From contig CAMOYW010000028.1 of assembly GCA_946630405.1 (NCBI GenBank), forward strand, positions 1 to 8,076: a stretch of DNA of 8,076 nt, in the 5' to 3' direction. The notes beneath the pieces were generated by a model that was not told where the DNA came from, searched no databases, and saw only the letters and a list, made by a program, of their open reading frames with translations. Both the position numbers and the translations under genes were made by a program. Numbering within the stretch: position 1 is the stretch's first letter; every line of letters begins with the position of its first letter. Shown in pieces: positions 6,216-8,076 of the stretch. This DNA is from an uncultured Clostridia bacterium (lineage in GTDB: Bacteria; Bacillota; Clostridia; Lachnospirales; CAG-274).

Positions 6216-6877
6216 ATTTAACCGAGAAAGATTATTTGGATCAGATCGAAAGACAAAGAGCTCAAGATCCGCTTATAGGCGCAAAGGTATGCGGACAGGA
6301 GCTTTATTACAGATATACAAAGGGATTTAGCGATTCTTCGGGTAAAGTGGATGATGAGATACTTGTGCTTATGGCAAGCGGTATGGCGGGATTTGCCTGT
6401 CAGGTCGCAGTCAGGGAACGGGAGCTCCCCGTAACGATAAAGGTTGCCGTAAGCGGTAAAAGGTATATTTTCGGAGAAAGTATAAACAAATATTTGTTTA
6501 ATGACGATTACAGCGTATGGCATATAGTTGCGGGAATATATCACAAAACTTATCCCGATAAGCCTATTCCCGATATGAAAGATGTGATAGACAGAGTTTC
6601 CGCAAATATCGGTAATGAAGAATATGTTATAGGCGGAATAGCCAAAGCGGAAGATTATGTGGGACAATATGCGCTTCTTTGGAAGAATTTTGACAATCTT
6701 TGCGGTAAATTTTGCAAAACCGTTGAGGAAAAGGCGATCGCCTATAATGTAGCTTTGCAGCTCGCACTTGAAAACGCTTTTAATACGGTAGGAGAAAAGG
6801 TGTTTTTCCTTGCCATGGAAAATGCGATTTTTGCATCCAAACCCGATCAGACACTTATAAAAGAATTTTTGGGGTGA
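6212..6877 (+). CDS. Hypothetical soluble protein, TTG start, between Nudix hydrolase and methyltransferase genes
   Basis: A 221-residue protein I do not recognise. The TTG start is supported by GGAGGGG at 6200-6206, five bases upstream, and by the TTGA overlap with the Nudix stop; no ATG lies near the beginning of the frame. It has no signal peptide or clear transmembrane segment. The first half contains a small-residue stretch with one cysteine (MASGMAGFACQVAVRE, 54-69). The second half appears mostly helical, including an Ala-rich segment AIAYNVALQLALENA (175-189). Cysteines at 27, 64, 163 and 167 include a CxxxC pair (GKFC region), but no standard metal motif is evident. Codon use matches the neighbours, and the tight packing on both sides supports a real gene in the cluster. 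No function is assigned. Confidence 0.85.
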   Translation: MNLTEKDYLDQIERQRAQDPLIGAKVCGQELYYRYTKGFSDSSGKVDDEILVLMASGMAGFACQVAVRERELPVTIKVAVSGKRYIFGESINKYLFNDDYSVWHIVAGIYHKTYPDKPIPDMKDVIDRVSANIGNEEYVIGGIAKAEDYVGQYALLWKNFDNLCGKFCKTVEEKAIAYNVALQLALENAFNTVGEKVFFLAMENAIFASKPDQTLIKEFLG

Positions 6878-6881
6878 AGAA

Positions 6882-7646
6882 ATGGGACCTTATGAAGCCT
6901 TTGCATCGGTATATGATAAATTTATGGATGATGTGCCGTATGATAAATGGTGTGAATACATTAAGAAAATATTCAAAAGGTACGATAAGCCTACCGCAAG
7001 CGGACTTGTAGCGGATCTCGGCTGTGGTACGGGAAATATGACGCTGCGCCTTTCTAAAGAAGGCTTTGAGATGATAGGTATAGATATTTCGGAGCAAATG
7101 CTTGCCGTTGCAAGACAAAAGGCAGAAAAAGAAAAACAAAACATTCTTTTTCTTAATCAGGATATGACCGAATTTGAGCTTTACGGCACGGTTGATGCTA
7201 TTGTAAGCGTGTGTGATTGTATCAATTACATAACGGAAGGCGAAGAGCTTGAAAAGGTTTTTGCTCTTGTTCAAAACTATCTTGAACCAAACGGTCTGTT
7301 TGTGTTTGATATAAATACCGTTTATAAGTTTAGGCATATCCTTGCGGATAATTCTTTTTGCAGGACGGAAGAGGACGAAGCCTTTACATGGGAAAACTAT
7401 TTTGATGAGGCATCGGGGATAAATGAATATCTGACCAATTTTTTTATCAAAAACAGTGACGGGACTTATTCAAGGTATGAAGAAGCTCATTATGAAAAGG
7501 CATACGAAACGGATGAGATAAAGGTAATGCTTGAAAGAGCAGGATTGACATGTCTTGCCTGTTTTGAAGAACTGACTTTTACCGAACCTTCAAATGATGC
7601 ACAAAGAGTGTTTTTTGTGGCAAGAAAAACCGTTAGCCGATCTTAA
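6882..7646 (+). CDS. Class I SAM-dependent methyltransferase, YqeM-like
   Basis: A 254-residue Rossmann-fold methyltransferase. Motif I VADLGCGTG (43-51) is complete. The acidic motif II residue is Asp68 in GIDIS, motif III-like NQDMTEFEL lies at 92-100, and FVFDINTVYKF at about 140-150 corresponds to the strand after motif IV. The opening YEAFASVYDKFMDDVPYDKW (4-23) and the overall length resemble B. subtilis YqeM and related clostridial proteins, whose substrate is not established as far as I know. GGGGTGA overlapping the previous stop (6871-6877) matches an extended Shine-Dalgarno sequence, four bases before the ATG, so it is co-expressed with the two genes upstream. It is the last gene of the cluster, 264 bases before the strong terminator. 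Small-molecule versus protein or RNA target cannot be decided here. Confidence 0.88.
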   Translation: MGPYEAFASVYDKFMDDVPYDKWCEYIKKIFKRYDKPTASGLVADLGCGTGNMTLRLSKEGFEMIGIDISEQMLAVARQKAEKEKQNILFLNQDMTEFELYGTVDAIVSVCDCINYITEGEELEKVFALVQNYLEPNGLFVFDINTVYKFRHILADNSFCRTEEDEAFTWENYFDEASGINEYLTNFFIKNSDGTYSRYEEAHYEKAYETDEIKVMLERAGLTCLACFEELTFTEPSNDAQRVFFVARKTVSRS

Positions 7647-7910
7647 ACAAGGTATCGGAGTATATTTTTACCAATATAAACAGATGATAGTGCATATGGG
7701 GGAAATAAAGAGGTATGTATTTTTACCGCCACTTTAATAGTGATTACGGTAGATATATCCCTTATGACGGAAAGAATACAGTTCAATATTTATATATCTG
7801 ATTTTTACAACAATAATGATAGGCTTGCGTGAAGTTTTAAACCGAGAGTGATTTATCTACAGCATTGAGAAAGTCTTATCAAAAGTCGGTAAAAGAAAGG
7901 GTGTAAAAGA
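7647..7910. other. Intergenic stretch without a convincing gene
   Basis: AT-rich sequence with stops in all frames. The longest plausible small frame is 28 codons (7715-7801), with a purine-rich stretch only one base before its ATG. Two ten-base copies of TATTTTTACC occur at 7663-7672 and 7718-7727. Near its end GTAAAAGAAAG occurs twice (7889-7899 and 7903-7913), a 14-base-period tandem pair that runs into the terminator stem. It probably forms the long 3' untranslated region of the methyltransferase message. No riboswitch, tRNA or clear promoter was recognised. Confidence 0.6.
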
Positions 7911-7957
7911 AAGAGGCTGCCCTTGCTTTTGGGGTAGCCTCTTATTTGTTTTATTCA
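7911..7957 (+). terminator. Intrinsic terminator, possibly bidirectional
   Basis: AAGAGGCTGCCC (7911-7922) pairs with GGGTAGCCTCTT (7932-7943) as a 12-bp stem with one G-U wobble and a short loop (a further T-G pair can close it). A T-rich run (ATTTGTTTTATT) follows on the + strand. On the opposite strand the same stem is followed by TTTCTTTT, so it could also stop transcription arriving from the right. It fits the end of the Nudix-to-methyltransferase transcription unit. Confidence 0.88.
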
Positions 7958-8007
7958 TCTTCCAAGTCCCATTCGGCTATTTCCTTGAACGGGAAATAGC
8001 CTGTTTC
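7951..8007 (-). pseudogene. Possible decayed 3' end of a converging minus-strand gene
   Basis: On the minus strand an open frame of 18 codons ends ETGYFPFKEIAEWDLEDE and stops at 7951-7953, only eight bases from the terminator stem. Its composition looks like a real acidic protein C-terminus, and its position is where a converging gene should end. However, the frame is closed upstream by a TAA at 8008-8010, and the other minus frames also close within the last 70 bases. It may be a gene remnant, a gene with a frameshift, or chance. The family was not recognised. Confidence 0.25.
7975..8001. repeat. Perfect 10-bp inverted repeat
   Basis: GGCTATTTCC (7975-7984) and GGAAATAGCC (7992-8001) are exact reverse complements separated by seven bases. 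A modestly T-rich stretch (TGTTTCTTA) follows on the + strand. It could act as a second, weaker terminator hairpin behind the one at 7911-7943 or as an operator-like site. It lies inside the possible minus-strand gene remnant. Confidence 0.65.
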
Positions 8008-8026
8008 TTATCAATAAAACTTTTTC

Positions 8027-8049
8027 AGCTTTTATTAAAAAGCTTTTTT
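8027..8049 (+). terminator. Weak AT-rich hairpin followed by a T-run
   Basis: AGCTTTT (8027-8033) can pair with AAAAGCT (8038-8044) around a four-base loop, and six T residues run on from the stem end (8044-8049). The stem has only two G-C pairs, so terminator activity would be weak and the structure may be a chance result of AT-rich sequence. Confidence 0.3.
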
Positions 8050-8076
8050 AATTCTATGAACAAATATGCATTCGCT

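Noticed and set aside
6855..7337. 160-codon minus-strand frame opposite the methyltransferase gene
   Set aside because: It is an antisense shadow with runs of Phe and Lys and no motif; the + strand gene has a full SAM-binding motif.
7715..7801. 28-codon small gene (begins MYFYRHF) in the final intergenic region
   Set aside because: The purine-rich stretch ends only one base before the ATG, there is no recognisable sequence signature, and a frame of this length is expected by chance.
7680..7832. 50-codon open stretch without an early start codon in the final intergenic region
   Set aside because: No ATG near its beginning, no ribosome binding site, and unlike the neighbouring genes in composition.

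Overview
The window looks like chromosomal DNA of a Gram-positive Clostridia-type anaerobe (Bacillota). The reasons are AT-rich DNA, strong AGGAGG-type ribosome binding sites, tightly overlapping co-directional genes, a Firmicutes-typical mltG-trmR-trhP gene order, and a surface protein anchored by SLH domains. Genus cannot be fixed from the sequence. All eight genes read on the + strand.

Region 1 (1-5579) is one tightly packed run of five genes. Its left edge cuts into mltG, an endolytic murein transglycosylase. Next come trmR, a SAM-dependent O-methyltransferase, and trhP, a U32-family protein. Together trhP and trmR should make 5-hydroxyuridine and then 5-methoxyuridine at tRNA wobble position 34. 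Bacillus subtilis has the same order (yrrL-yrrM-yrrN/yrrO). Here the block continues without a gap into a secreted subtilisin-family (S8) protease, joined to trhP by a GTGA overlap. Ten bases later comes a secreted protein with an N-terminal cohesin-like domain, a Thr-rich linker with eight glycines, and three C-terminal SLH domains. That layout recalls the Clostridium thermocellum surface cohesin protein OlpA.

Region 2 (5580-5678) is a short gap. It holds a 16-bp hairpin with no U-tract after it, followed by an AGGAGG ribosome binding site.

Region 3 (5679-7646) is a second compact cluster: a Nudix hydrolase of the ADP-ribose pyrophosphatase type, an unrecognised soluble protein starting with TTG, and a YqeM-like class I SAM methyltransferase.

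Region 4 (7647-8076) has no convincing gene. It carries a strong intrinsic terminator that could work in both directions, a perfect 10-bp inverted repeat, a weaker AT-rich hairpin, and possibly the decayed 3' end of a converging minus-strand gene.

The most interesting part is the secreted protease plus cohesin-SLH pair fused onto a conserved cell-wall/tRNA-modification operon. No CRISPR array, tRNA, rRNA, transposase or integrase was seen.
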